56,236 bases of DNA from DAONFI01 sp035403485. Lineage in GTDB: Bacteria; Planctomycetota; Phycisphaerae; SM23-33. Every line of letters starts with the position of its first letter. Position 1 is the stretch's first letter. The position numbers and the translations under genes are program-made. The notes under the pieces are model-generated. The model searched no databases. It worked only from the letters and a program-made list of their open reading frames with translations, and was not told where the DNA came from. This document shows, in pieces, positions 48,282 to 56,236 of the stretch. The stretch covers positions 1 through 56,236 of the forward strand of contig CAZIAZ010000012.1 of assembly GCA_964536835.1 (NCBI GenBank). The letters are read 5' to 3'.

Positions 48282-50870
48282 TCATTTAACGTGCAAAGAG
48301 CCGTGCGGCTGCAGTTGCAGCGAAATTGCACGACTGGTCCACTTTCGGTTTCTGGTATTGTTGTCCATGAGTGCATAGGTAGCCAGTTTGGCAATATCCA
48401 GTATGAACATCCACACGAGGTTATATACCCACACAAGCCCTATAAGCTGCCACGGCAGCCGCGGTATGACGCTGTTCCAGCCGATGCCGCACAAGACGGC
48501 GGCGAATATCTGAGTGCCGATAATCGCCGCGAAAAGCGGCAGTGACGGATATGACGGCATCAGTATTGGCCGTTTCGTCCTGGTTACGAACAGCATCAGA
48601 TGGCCGCCCACGACAAGCTGCAGAAAAGCCATTGTTTGCAGGTGCGTCGGATCTATTATCACGTTGAAAAAATCGTGGCCGATGTTTTTCATGCCCCAGA
48701 GCAGCAAACCAAATGTCTCTACTACGGCTAACACGCCCAGTACCGATGAAATCGTAAGAGTTCTGCCCATCAGCCATTTTTGAGGTTTTGGGCTGCTGTT
48801 GGCGTTATCGTATGCGATGGTCATAATCGGTATGTCGTCCAGCAGTGCAAGAATTACAATCATAATGGGCGTGAGCGGCTGGAATTGCGGGAAAATCAGC
48901 ATTGACAGCACCACGAAGAACATCACGTCCATGGTCATTGCTATGCGATATATGGTATAGCTCATCATTCTTGAGAAGATTTTTCGGGCTGTATCGACGG
49001 CGTTGATGATTACGCCGAGTCCCGGCATGGTAAGTACGAGAGCCGCGGCGGCTCGTGCGGCGTCTGTTGCGCCGGAAACGGCTACGCCGCAGTCCGCCTG
49101 TTTCAACGCCGGAGCGTCATTTACGCCGTCGCCTGTCATCGCCACTATATGGCCGCGGGATTGCAGCCCTTTGACGATTCCATACTTGTGCTCCGGAAAA
49201 ACCCTGGCAAAGCCGTCAGCCCGTTCGATGGCTAACGCCTGCTGCGGGTTGAGCAAATTCGGGTCCGTGCCTTCGGTAAAGAGCGTATTTGCCGGCTGAA
49301 TGTGTGCGCCCATGCCCAGTTTGCCGGATATTTCAGCGGCTATGGCGGTGTCGTCGCCGGTGACCATTTTTACTTTTATGCCGTGCTGGCCAGCCTGCTT
49401 TATTGTTTCCGCAGAATCGTCGCGCGGCGGGTCGAACAGGGATAGAATTCCCAAAAAGCTCCATGTTTCGCCGTCGTTGGAACTCTGAGCCACTCCCAAT
49501 GCGCGGTAACCTCGGCCGGCGAGTTCTTTGACCGTTGCGGCTGCCCGCTCTTTTTCGGCATCGCCAAGTTTGCACATATCCATAATCACCTGCGGCGCGC
49601 CTTTGGTGCAACGTTTTGCACCGGCTGGGCCGATTACCGTGGATTCCGTACGCTTGCTGATTGGGTCGAACGGTACGAAATTTGTCTGCCGGTATTCTTT
49701 GAGTACGTTGATATCCGCCAGACTGGTGATTATCGCCGTGTCTATGGCGTCCTGATTTTCTTCCTTGCTGGCGAGGCTGGCGATGAGTATGCACTGCTGC
49801 GGGTCGGAGGCGGCAAAAAGCGTGACGTCGCCGAGCGTAAGCTGATTTTTGGTAAGAGTGCCTGTCTTGTCGCTGCATAGTATATCCACGCCGGCCATCT
49901 CTTCGATGGATTGCAGCTTGGATACGATTGCCTTCTGTTTTGAAAGTGCAAGTGCGCCCAGGGCCATGGTTACGGAAAGCACCGCCGGCATTGCCACCGG
50001 AATCGACGCTACTGCCAGGATGAGCATGAATTTGACCAGCGACAGTACGTTATGCAGCGTCAAGCCGGCTGGCCCAGCTGCAAGGTCGCGATAAATCACC
50101 ACCGTCGCCAGCAGAAGGCAGAGGCCTATCGAGAGAAATATCAGAAAATCGCCTACGCGCATGACTGCCTGCTGGAAATGGCTGACTGTGCCCGCGTCTT
50201 CCACCAGTTTTGCAGTTCGTCCGAAAAAAGTGTTTTCGCCAGTTGCCGTAACGACGGCGAGCATTTCTCCCTGTTTTACGACCGAGCCGGAATAGGCGGA
50301 ATCTCCGATTTTTTTGTTTACCGGCAGTGATTCGCCGGTTAGGGCGGCTTGGTCTATGCTTGCATATTGGCCGTCGAAGAGTTTTACGTCGGCTGGCACT
50401 ATGTCGCCCAGCCGTATGCGTATGACGTCGCCTGGTACGAGTTGCGCGGCTGGCACTTCGCCCCATTTGCCGTCACGCAGTGCACGCGCCTTTAACGCCA
50501 GTCCCGCCTTGAGCGCAGCCAGCGCGTTGGACGCCTTGTGTTCCTCCCAGAAACCTATCAGGGCATTAAAAATCAACATAGCCATGATTATGGCAAAATC
50601 CCTGTAATCGCCGACTACGAGGGAGAGGATGGCGGCAGCTTCTATCATCCAGGGGATTGGCCCCCAGAAATAGAGCAGGAATTTCAGCAGCGACGATTCC
50701 TTTTTTTCCGTCAGCTCATTGCGTCCGAATATCGCCAGCCGGTCTTTCGCCTCTTGCAAAGTAATACCGTCGGCTGATGAACGCAGAACGGCAAAAATAT
50801 CTCCGATGCTGGAATTCTGTACCTTTTCGTCCGTCAGCGAGATAACGTCTCCTTTGAAATTATCCGACAT
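48282..50870 (-). CDS. Plasma-membrane type proton-efflux P-type ATPase
   Basis: The 862-aa membrane pump belongs to the P3A group (fungal/plant H+-ATPase-like). The phosphorylation site is LCSDKTGTLTKNQLT; TGESLPVNKK (actuator), MVTGDDTAIAAEIS and MTGDGVNDAPALKQADCGVAV follow in order. About ten membrane helices are visible, and an N-terminal cation-ATPase domain precedes them (DIFAVLRSSADGITLQEAKDRL). Length fits the bacterial versions, which lack the autoinhibitory tail. The start MSDNFKGD has a perfect AGGAGG. It would extrude protons to control cytosolic pH. A structured element lies 94-160 nt upstream. Confidence 0.93.
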   Translation of the reverse strand: MSDNFKGDVISLTDEKVQNSSIGDIFAVLRSSADGITLQEAKDRLAIFGRNELTEKKESSLLKFLLYFWGPIPWMIEAAAILSLVVGDYRDFAIIMAMLIFNALIGFWEEHKASNALAALKAGLALKARALRDGKWGEVPAAQLVPGDVIRIRLGDIVPADVKLFDGQYASIDQAALTGESLPVNKKIGDSAYSGSVVKQGEMLAVVTATGENTFFGRTAKLVEDAGTVSHFQQAVMRVGDFLIFLSIGLCLLLATVVIYRDLAAGPAGLTLHNVLSLVKFMLILAVASIPVAMPAVLSVTMALGALALSKQKAIVSKLQSIEEMAGVDILCSDKTGTLTKNQLTLGDVTLFAASDPQQCILIASLASKEENQDAIDTAIITSLADINVLKEYRQTNFVPFDPISKRTESTVIGPAGAKRCTKGAPQVIMDMCKLGDAEKERAAATVKELAGRGYRALGVAQSSNDGETWSFLGILSLFDPPRDDSAETIKQAGQHGIKVKMVTGDDTAIAAEISGKLGMGAHIQPANTLFTEGTDPNLLNPQQALAIERADGFARVFPEHKYGIVKGLQSRGHIVAMTGDGVNDAPALKQADCGVAVSGATDAARAAAALVLTMPGLGVIINAVDTARKIFSRMMSYTIYRIAMTMDVMFFVVLSMLIFPQFQPLTPIMIVILALLDDIPIMTIAYDNANSSPKPQKWLMGRTLTISSVLGVLAVVETFGLLLWGMKNIGHDFFNVIIDPTHLQTMAFLQLVVGGHLMLFVTRTKRPILMPSYPSLPLFAAIIGTQIFAAVLCGIGWNSVIPRLPWQLIGLVWVYNLVWMFILDIAKLATYALMDNNTRNRKWTSRAISLQLQPHGSLHVK

Positions 50871-51210
50871 GGGCGTCCTCCTAAGATTTTTTGCCAAAAC
50901 CTTATATATCATTCAATCCGACCGATTTGAAATACGTCCATACCGCGCGATGCACAAAATTTAACGGTTTAATTGCAATAAGCTGTGCGATTGAATAACG
51001 GGTCAGAAACCCGTTATTCGTCAAAACCGTAACTGTATGCAACATAGCTTTTTAACGAACGCAATATCACAAATCAACCACATTGAGATATATTAAAGTA
51101 TAGTCAGCCAGCCCCCGGTTTCAAGGTTGCAGACGAAATAAAAAAAGAAAATACATGCGCATGCGAACTTCAAGAAGTCTGGCCTGTTGAAATTCCGGAA
51201 TTTGGGTACT
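50871..51210. other. Intergenic region between the H+-ATPase and the MITE-like element
   Basis: No gene is supported. It contains the nested hairpin at 50964-51030 and otherwise AT-rich sequence without a convincing promoter. Confidence 0.6.
50964..51030 (-). promoter_or_regulatory. Nested hairpin in the H+-ATPase leader
   Basis: An outer stem ACGGTTT (50964-50970)/AAACCGT (51024-51030) encloses a perfect 11-bp hairpin GAATAACGGGT (50993-51003)/ACCCGTTATTC (51009-51019) with loop CAGAA. It lies 94 nt or more upstream of the start codon, in the probable leader. No T run follows, so it is not an intrinsic terminator. Confidence 0.5.
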
Positions 51211-51370
51211 AGAGCATATTAAACTTGACTTTGCGCTTGTTGCTGTTTGCGGCGTCGGCTGGCTACGTCAGGCTGCATCGGAAACCATATAAGGTTGCCT
51301 GCTTCGCCTTCCTTGCCAGCCTCGTCCTCAACGACGCAACAAGGCGCAATTTCAAATTTAACATGCTCTA
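51211..51370 (+). mobile_element. 160-bp MITE-like element, copy 2, abutting the fabF-like stop codon
   Basis: It is the near reverse complement of 29144-29303, with the same imperfect terminal inverted repeats. At its right end the minus-strand TAG is the stop codon of the beta-ketoacyl synthase gene. The left end carries CTAG, as copy 1 does. No coding capacity. Confidence 0.8.
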
Positions 51371-52660
51371 TATTTTCTTGATGATTATGGTGTTGTTCTG
51401 GCCGCCGAAGCCCATCGAATTTGACATGCAAATATCGACGTGAGCCTTGCGCGGGGCGTTTGGTATGTAATCCAGATCGCAGTCGGGGTCCGGCGTATGC
51501 AGATTTGCCGTCGGCGGCAGTATCTGGTCGCGGATGGCGAGTATGCACGTGATGAGTTCCGTAGCGCCGGCGGCAGCTATGAGATGGCCGACCATGCTTT
51601 TTACGGAAGATACCGGCGGAACTTCCTGCTTCGTCTGGCCGAAGACCTGCTTCATGGCCAACGTTTCGACCTGGTCGTTCTGCTTCGTTCCTGTGCCGTG
51701 TGCGGAGACGTAGTCGATATCTTTGGGCGATAGTTCCGCGTCAGTCAGAGCGGCTCGCATCGCAGCCGCCGCGCCGTCGCCGGCTGGATCCTGGTCTGTT
51801 ATGCGGAAGGCGTCGGCGCTTGCACCGTATCCTATGACTTCGCAGAGCATTTTTGCGCCGCGGGCTTTTGCGTGTTCGTAATTTTCCAGTATCAGTATGC
51901 TGGCGCCTTCGCCGAGCACGAAACCGTCGCGCGTCAGGTCAAAGGGCCGTGATGAGTGCGGCATATCGTCATTGCGCTGCGAAAGGGCTGTCAGCCGGTT
52001 AAAACCGGTCACGCCCAGCGGATGAATCATACTGTGCGCTCCGCCGGAAATCATCACATCAGCCAAGCCGTTGCGAACCTGAAGTGTGGCTTCGCCGAGT
52101 GCCTGCGTGCTGGCTGCACACGCGGTAAGCACGTTGAACGCCGGCCCCATCGCATTGAATTCGCCGGCCAGATGGGAAACCACCATGTTCGATTCCTGCT
52201 CAAGTTCGCGATGCAGGTTCATGCTTTTCATAGCGAGCTGAGCCCATTTTACCGTATCTATTCCATTGCCGTTCCATGAGCCGAGAATGGCGGCTATGAA
52301 GTTGTCGAAATCCAGGCTGCCTTCGCCAGAGCCCAGATATACGCCCAGTCGTTCATGGTTGAGGTTTTGGCAATTTTCAAGGCCTGACATTTTCCATGCT
52401 TCCACTGCGGCGGCGAGTGCGAACTGGCAGTGGCGGCCGGCGGTTTTGTGACGTTGGAGGCTTTCGCCGGTGAGGTAGTCCGCCAGATTGAAATTCCTGA
52501 CCTGGGCTGCAAATTTAGTCGGGTAGGTGCTGGCGTCGAAAAGCTCATTCGCGCTTGGGGCGAGTTTACATGCGAGAATCGCCTGCCAGAATCCCTCGGC
52601 GTCGTGTGCCAGGGGATTTACCGTTCCTATACCCGTTATGACAACTCTGTTTTGACCCAT
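51368..52660 (-). CDS. Beta-ketoacyl-ACP synthase, FabF-like
   Basis: The 430-aa condensing enzyme joins malonyl-ACP to an acyl chain. The catalytic triad is intact: Cys181 in LTACAASTQALGEA, His in SAHGTGTKQND and His in SMVGHLIAAAGATE. MGQNRVVITGIGTVNPLAHDA is the normal start. It is the last gene of the operon and follows a KS-like gene that has lost all three catalytic residues, which suggests a KS/chain-length-factor heterodimer as in type II polyketide synthases. The stop TAG is supplied by a MITE-like element. Confidence 0.9.
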   Translation of the reverse strand: MGQNRVVITGIGTVNPLAHDAEGFWQAILACKLAPSANELFDASTYPTKFAAQVRNFNLADYLTGESLQRHKTAGRHCQFALAAAVEAWKMSGLENCQNLNHERLGVYLGSGEGSLDFDNFIAAILGSWNGNGIDTVKWAQLAMKSMNLHRELEQESNMVVSHLAGEFNAMGPAFNVLTACAASTQALGEATLQVRNGLADVMISGGAHSMIHPLGVTGFNRLTALSQRNDDMPHSSRPFDLTRDGFVLGEGASILILENYEHAKARGAKMLCEVIGYGASADAFRITDQDPAGDGAAAAMRAALTDAELSPKDIDYVSAHGTGTKQNDQVETLAMKQVFGQTKQEVPPVSSVKSMVGHLIAAAGATELITCILAIRDQILPPTANLHTPDPDCDLDYIPNAPRKAHVDICMSNSMGFGGQNNTIIIKKI

Positions 52661-52822
52661 GTCGTTTACCTAAAGTTTTTAATATGTCATTCGTAATTCT
52701 ACGGTTTTTAAAAAAAAGAAAAAACCGCGGCTAAAAGTGTCCGCCATCAGGCAGACAGGCGACATCTCTAAAATTATGATTCTAATATTTTTGGCCCGTA
52801 TGAATTTATCTGCTCGCGTCGC

Positions 52823-54142
52823 TTAAGCCTTTTTCAATACGACCGCACCGCTTTGGCCGCCGACGGTAAAAGCTCCGACTACGGCGTAACGGATATCTTT
52901 TTTCCGTGCCTTAGCCGAGAGATTCAGTTCGCAGCCGTCTGCCGGTTTTTCAAAATTTATCGTCGGCGGTACAATCTGCTGCTCGACAGCCTTTGCCGCG
53001 AGAGCCAGCTGTGCCGCTCCGCCGCCGGCGTACATCGTGCCGGTCAAGCCGGTGAACGAAACCGCCGGTATCTGTGCCAGTTTTTCACCGAAAGCCTTTT
53101 TCCATTCAGCCGCTTCAGCCGCGTCTTCGCCAGGCACAGCCGTGCCGTAGGCGACTATCATGTCCACGTCGTCCGGCGTAATGCCAGCCTGTTTGAGAGC
53201 AGCCTTGACGGCTAACCCCAGATTACCGGCTGTCGGCCGCGTTATGTCCATGCCTTTCGGGTCGCATGCCGCTCCGAAGCCGGCTACTTCAGCATATATT
53301 CGTACGCCGCGCGATGTTGCACGGCTGAAGTCTTCCAGAATTACGAGCGCTCCGCCTTCGGCAGGAGCAAGGCCGGCGTGTGCCGCGTCGAAAGGCCGTA
53401 TTGCCGTGGCTGGGTGGTCATTGCCGATTTTGCAGACCCGGCCAAGTTTGGATTGTCGCATTACGCCCATCGGATTGAGCTTGCTTTCCGCTGCGCCGGT
53501 GACGACTGCGTCGGCTGAACCGCGTTTGATGTACGTGACGCTTTCGCCGACCGACAATGGGCCGGATGCGTCGCCGCAGGTTATATTATTGCTCGGCCCT
53601 TCAGCGCCGTGGATTATGGTCACGTGGCAGGAGAGCATGTTCGGCAGATATTTCAACAGCCACAGCGGCGTCAGGTTCGTCATGCCGTGCTCGCCCCACA
53701 GCTTGAAATCGAAATTGCCGTCGGCGTCTTTGGACGTCGTAGCCGCCATGCCGAGTTCGTCGAGTTCCGCGCAAATCAGGCCTGCCCCTATATTGCAGCC
53801 CAGCCGCGAAGGCTCTATCTGCATCTGAACGTTTTCTTCCTTAGCCCGTTCACGGGTGATGATGTCTGCGTCGCGGAACGCAAGGTCTGCCGCAGCGACT
53901 GCTATTTCTATATCGCGAGCCATGACTTTGACGGCTTTACGATAGCCTTTTGGCACATAGTTTCTCGCCGAGAATTCGGCCATTTCGCCGGCTATCCGGC
54001 ATTCGAAACCGCTGGGGTCGAAACGTTCGATTTTTTTGACCGCCGAGTGGCCCGCCAGCAGTTTTTGAAAATTCTCCTCGATGCCTGCGCCCGCAGGGCT
54101 GACGATTCCGAGTCCTGTGATAACGACGCGTTTTTCAGCCAT
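52823..54142 (-). CDS. Degenerate beta-ketoacyl synthase, chain-length-factor-like
   Basis: The 439-aa protein keeps the KS fold (MAEKRVVITGLGIVSPAGAG, PLSVGESVTYI, GGQSGAVVLKK) but the catalytic residues are replaced: the cysteine position is Asp191 in ITCGDASGP, the first His is Tyr (AYGTAVPGED), and the second His motif reads TGTMYAGGGAAQ. Without them it cannot condense, so it is probably the partner subunit that shapes the pocket of the active KS encoded next, like KS-beta/CLF. It overlaps the upstream hotdog gene by 8 nt. A 162-bp gap with an AT-rich hairpin separates it from the FabF-like gene. Confidence 0.85.
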   Translation of the reverse strand: MAEKRVVITGLGIVSPAGAGIEENFQKLLAGHSAVKKIERFDPSGFECRIAGEMAEFSARNYVPKGYRKAVKVMARDIEIAVAAADLAFRDADIITRERAKEENVQMQIEPSRLGCNIGAGLICAELDELGMAATTSKDADGNFDFKLWGEHGMTNLTPLWLLKYLPNMLSCHVTIIHGAEGPSNNITCGDASGPLSVGESVTYIKRGSADAVVTGAAESKLNPMGVMRQSKLGRVCKIGNDHPATAIRPFDAAHAGLAPAEGGALVILEDFSRATSRGVRIYAEVAGFGAACDPKGMDITRPTAGNLGLAVKAALKQAGITPDDVDMIVAYGTAVPGEDAAEAAEWKKAFGEKLAQIPAVSFTGLTGTMYAGGGAAQLALAAKAVEQQIVPPTINFEKPADGCELNLSAKARKKDIRYAVVGAFTVGGQSGAVVLKKA

Positions 54143-54608
54143 TCCCAGTCTCCAGGAAAGGTTCTACCATGCGCTGGAAAGAACCGGTGAAAACAAAACC
54201 TTGCGGCAAATCGAGGCCTTGAATGTTGTTGTCTGCGTGTGAGAACATTATGGATATGCTGCCGAACGGGGCGCCGTTTTTAAGCACTGTGCCCTTTATG
54301 CTGGCTGCTTCGGGAGCCATGTTTTCGATTTCCGCCTCATAGGTAAGCTGGTCGCCCGGCAGGGCGATTCCCTCGAATTCAGCTTTCGTCACCTTAGCCA
54401 GCAGTACGTCGTGTTCAAAATTATTCGCCTGGCCGACGAGTATCCCGCCGGTCTGTGCCATGCCCTCTATCATCAGAGACGCCGGCATGACGGGAAACGC
54501 CTGCCAATGGTCGTGCAGATGTTCCTCCGCCAGCGAGACGTTTTTTATCGATACCGCTCGACGGCCGGGTTCGAACTCCACAAATTTGTCAATCCATATC
54601 CAACGCAT
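54135..54608 (-). CDS. Hotdog-fold dehydratase-like protein
   Basis: The 157-aa protein resembles FabZ: WIDKFVEFEPGRRAVSIKNVS, then HDHWQAFPVMPASLMIEGMAQTG, where FabZ has GHFPxxPVMPGVLIxEAMAQ. Gly and Phe of GHFP are replaced (DHWQAFP), while the His and the Glu of IEGMAQ remain, so a dehydratase or isomerase role is possible but altered. It overlaps the KS-like gene by 8 nt. A long hairpin lies in the 108-nt gap after the ACP gene. Confidence 0.8.
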   Translation of the reverse strand: MRWIWIDKFVEFEPGRRAVSIKNVSLAEEHLHDHWQAFPVMPASLMIEGMAQTGGILVGQANNFEHDVLLAKVTKAEFEGIALPGDQLTYEAEIENMAPEAASIKGTVLKNGAPFGSISIMFSHADNNIQGLDLPQGFVFTGSFQRMVEPFLETGNG

Positions 54609-54621
54609 TCATTAGTCCAGA

Positions 54622-54690
54622 CAAGGGATGGAAACACCACACCCGTCCGCCGTTCGTCGGCGGAACTGTTCACGGTGTCGCCATCCCTTG
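54622..54690 (-). promoter_or_regulatory. Long hairpin between the ACP gene and the hotdog gene
   Basis: Three stacked stems form one rod: CAAGGGATGG (54622-54631)/CCATCCCTTG (54681-54690), ACACC (54634-54638)/GGTGT (54674-54678), and TCCGCCG (54646-54652)/CGGCGGA (54658-54664) with loop TTCGT. It fills most of the 108-nt gap. It could protect an mRNA end, be a processing site, or lower expression of the genes downstream relative to the ACP. Confidence 0.75.
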
Positions 54691-54716
54691 CAATATTTTC
54701 CGTCAAACTCTCAGGT

Positions 54717-55106
54717 TCAGCCGTTAATTTTGCCCATGACATAGTTGATTATGGTCTGAACCTTGAAAAGTTCAGCCATCTTGCTGACGTCAGGGTTTTT
54801 CTCGAATTCGCTGAAATCGGCGTGCGGCATCCGCTTCTTGAGCTGCTCAAGTCCCGTCGCCGTGAGTTTGCCGTCCTGGACAAATTCCGGATTATTCAGA
54901 ATGTTGTCGGGGAAAAGCTCGCCGCGGGGGATTTTGATGTCAAAAGCCTTTTCCAGCCGGAAAACGATGTCCAGGAAATCAATGGATTCCGCACCGAGGT
55001 CGCCCGTGAGGGTGGCTTGCGGCGTGACTTCGTCTTCGTCGACTCCAAGGGCGTCAACCAGCGTTTCTTGTACCTTTTCGAATACTTCCTGTTCGGTCAT
55101 CGGCAT
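54717..55106 (-). CDS. Acyl carrier protein, long form
   Basis: The 129-aa protein is an ACP with the phosphopantetheine site DLGAESIDFLDIVFRLEKAF (Ser at about residue 41). Normal ACPs have about 80 residues; here about 45 extra residues follow (from EFVQDGKLTATGLEQLKKRM to the end), a feature of specialised ACPs in planctomycete-type fatty-acid clusters. The start MPMTEQEV follows GGAG. It would carry acyl chains between the KS pair and the hotdog enzymes encoded around it. Confidence 0.9.
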   Translation of the reverse strand: MPMTEQEVFEKVQETLVDALGVDEDEVTPQATLTGDLGAESIDFLDIVFRLEKAFDIKIPRGELFPDNILNNPEFVQDGKLTATGLEQLKKRMPHADFSEFEKNPDVSKMAELFKVQTIINYVMGKING

Positions 55107-55232
55107 TTGAATGTATCTCCTTGAACTCAGCCGTTAAAAACACGGGTTCCCACCTTGGAACCGGACTTTAAGGCTATATGTATAGAATTTTCAGCCTCTA
55201 AAGTCAACCTGTTTTATAAAATGGCCATATTT

Positions 55233-55724
55233 TCATAACGCTGCGGCGAGGGCTTTGGGCCCGCCCAGCAACTCAAAATTACGCTTCATATCCTCAATCA
55301 GCCGCCTGTCGATATCCTGGCCGAATTTGCCTTTTTCAGACATATTCTGCCATGTAAGCTCCAGTTTCGCCGAGACAGCCTGCCTGTCGTCGGCAAAGCC
55401 TGCCGCACTGAATTTTGCTACGCTGTCCTCTATACTTTTCAGTTCGACTTCATACCGCATTGCATGGCCGGGCCGCAGTGACCAGGCATAACGTACGTTA
55501 CGGGCCGCTTTGAGCACTACTATGCTGTTGGCGAAATTCTGGGCTAGCCGTACCAGCCAGGCTGCTGACTGTACCATACCTTCTATCATCAATACGCCGG
55601 GCAGAATCGGATAACCAGGGAAATGATCGCCCAGGTATTCTTCCGCCAGCGTAAGATTCTTGTACGTGACAATGCTCTTGCCCGGCTGAATGCTGTCTAT
55701 TTTGTCTATAAGTATGAATTTCAT
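55233..55724 (-). CDS. Hotdog-fold dehydratase-like protein, FabZ type
   Basis: The 163-aa protein has the full FabZ active block: LGDHFPGYPILPGVLMIEGMVQSAAWL, with catalytic His in DHFPG and Glu in MIEGM. MKFILIDKIDSIQPGKSI is the usual N-terminus. It probably dehydrates 3-hydroxyacyl-ACP in the same pathway as the KS pair. About 20 residues at the C-terminus (from DMKRNFELLG) extend beyond FabZ. It is the first gene of the operon, with a 17-bp hairpin/operator in its leader. Confidence 0.87.
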   Translation of the reverse strand: MKFILIDKIDSIQPGKSIVTYKNLTLAEEYLGDHFPGYPILPGVLMIEGMVQSAAWLVRLAQNFANSIVVLKAARNVRYAWSLRPGHAMRYEVELKSIEDSVAKFSAAGFADDRQAVSAKLELTWQNMSEKGKFGQDIDRRLIEDMKRNFELLGGPKALAAAL

Positions 55725-55737
55725 GTTAAATTTAGTA

Positions 55738-55754
55738 TTTGAGCGGTTCTCAAA
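55738..55754 (-). promoter_or_regulatory. 17-bp hairpin/operator motif in the leader of the first hotdog gene
   Basis: On the minus strand TTTGAG, AACCG, CTCAAA: a perfect 6-bp inverted repeat with a 5-nt centre, 13-30 nt before the start codon and directly downstream of a TATAAA -10-like box (55770-55765). Confidence 0.6.
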
Positions 55755-55883
55755 ATTTTTTCATTTTATACTGAAAACCACCATAAAAAATATTCGCCTG
55801 TCGACAGGCAGACTTTTTATTCATTTTGACACAAATTTTCAAGTTTTTTCCGCCGCCGCAGTATTTTTTTATCTGCTGTCGGC

Positions 55884-56236
55884 TTAGGCCAGCGAATTCA
55901 GAATCTCTATGCCCCGCGTGAGTTTTTCGTTTGTGGTGGCGTAAGATATCCTGAAATGGGTGTTTCGGCCTGAAAATACGTTGCCCGGAATTATCAGCAC
56001 ATTGTTGGCGATAGCCTTTTCCACGAAGTTCGTCGCATTGCCGCCAGGGGCTGGAACGAACGTATAAAATGCGCCGCGTGGCTTGACGAGGCCGAACTTG
56101 TCCTTCAGGCCTGCGTATATGATGTCGCGTTTTTTGCGATATTCGGCAACGTAGGCGGTCATGTCGGCTTCAAGGGCGGTCAGCGCTGCTTCCTGTACCA
56201 TGCTCGGCGCGCAGACGAATGTGTACTGCTGGAGCA
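55884..56236 (-). CDS. Class I aminotransferase, C-terminal part (cut by window edge)
   Basis: The visible 117 residues are the C-terminal end of a PLP-dependent class I/II aminotransferase, running from LQQYTFVCAPSMVQEAALTA to IEILNSLA. KPRGAFYTFVPAPGG and NTHFRISYATTNEKLTRGIE (with the Arg that binds the substrate carboxylate) are typical of aspartate/aromatic types. The gene continues beyond the right edge, so the lysine site is not visible. The gap to the hotdog gene is 159 nt. Confidence 0.88.
   Translation of the reverse strand, partial: LQQYTFVCAPSMVQEAALTALEADMTAYVAEYRKKRDIIYAGLKDKFGLVKPRGAFYTFVPAPGGNATNFVEKAIANNVLIIPGNVFSGRNTHFRISYATTNEKLTRGIEILNSLA

Noticed and set aside
54560..54585. 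tRNA-like GGTTCGAACTCC sequence
   Set aside because: It lies inside the hotdog gene, and no acceptor or anticodon stem surrounds it. No tRNA gene was found anywhere in the window.

Overview
The window looks like a scaffold from a member of the Planctomycetota, probably of the Phycisphaerae type. This is an inference from gene content: a PEP-CTERM protein, two exosortase modules, very large membrane-anchored TPR proteins, a PPi-dependent phosphofructokinase, a fused SpoIIE-phosphatase regulator and a FabF-type/degenerate-KS pair. No rRNA or tRNA gene was found. A run of exactly 100 N at 8539-8638 sits inside a tandem repeat, as expected of a scaffolded draft assembly, so the true repeat number is unknown.

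Layout. (1) 87-5544, minus strand: argF, argB, nnrE, thioredoxin, a membrane protein, a GmhA-type SIS isomerase and a universal stress protein, with a probable small RNA on the plus strand at 5024-5102. (2) 5545-9323: one PEP-CTERM protein gene (6786-8117) between about 1.2 kb of structured non-coding DNA on each side. Upstream, at least ten hairpins carry GCTC or CTCA in the loop; downstream, the hairpins, including the terminator, carry the complement TGAGC. This is the most unusual signal in the window. (3) 9324-12563, plus: pfp, gatC, gatA. (4) 12570-24618, plus: exopolysaccharide/exosortase module A (unknown exported protein, Wza-like lipoprotein, exosortase, EpsI-like protein, 1489-aa TPR protein, Wzc-like protein with a degenerate ATP site), closed by a strong terminator. 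(5) 24802-28490: Hsp20, Lon, RsmE. (6) 28528-32648, minus: GNAT, argJ, argC, rpsI, rplM. (7) 32937-36674: exported proteins of unknown function and two YkgJ-type cysteine-cluster proteins. (8) 36799-43916, plus: module B (exosortase fused to EpsI, 1515-aa TPR protein, polysaccharide deacetylase), meeting head-on a minus-strand pair (VanZ-like membrane protein; receiver/PAS/GAF/SpoIIE/HATPase regulator). (9) 48282-50870, minus: P-type H+-ATPase. (10) 51368-56236, minus: a fatty-acid or polyketide-like operon (two hotdog dehydratase-like proteins, a long ACP, a KS without catalytic residues, an active FabF-like KS), preceded by a partial aminotransferase.

How it fits together. Modules A and B each pair an exosortase with an EpsI domain and a giant TPR protein. 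They would couple polysaccharide export to sorting of PEP-CTERM proteins such as the one at 6786. The arginine genes are split: argC-argJ and argB-argF make ornithine and citrulline. Short repeats link distant loci: a 160-bp MITE-like element abuts the TAG stop codons of argJ and fabF, and a 17-bp hairpin/operator family (TTWGAGARCYRCTCWAA) occurs near trxA, the SpoIIE regulator, the first hotdog gene and a non-coding region, with a related core in the small RNA.
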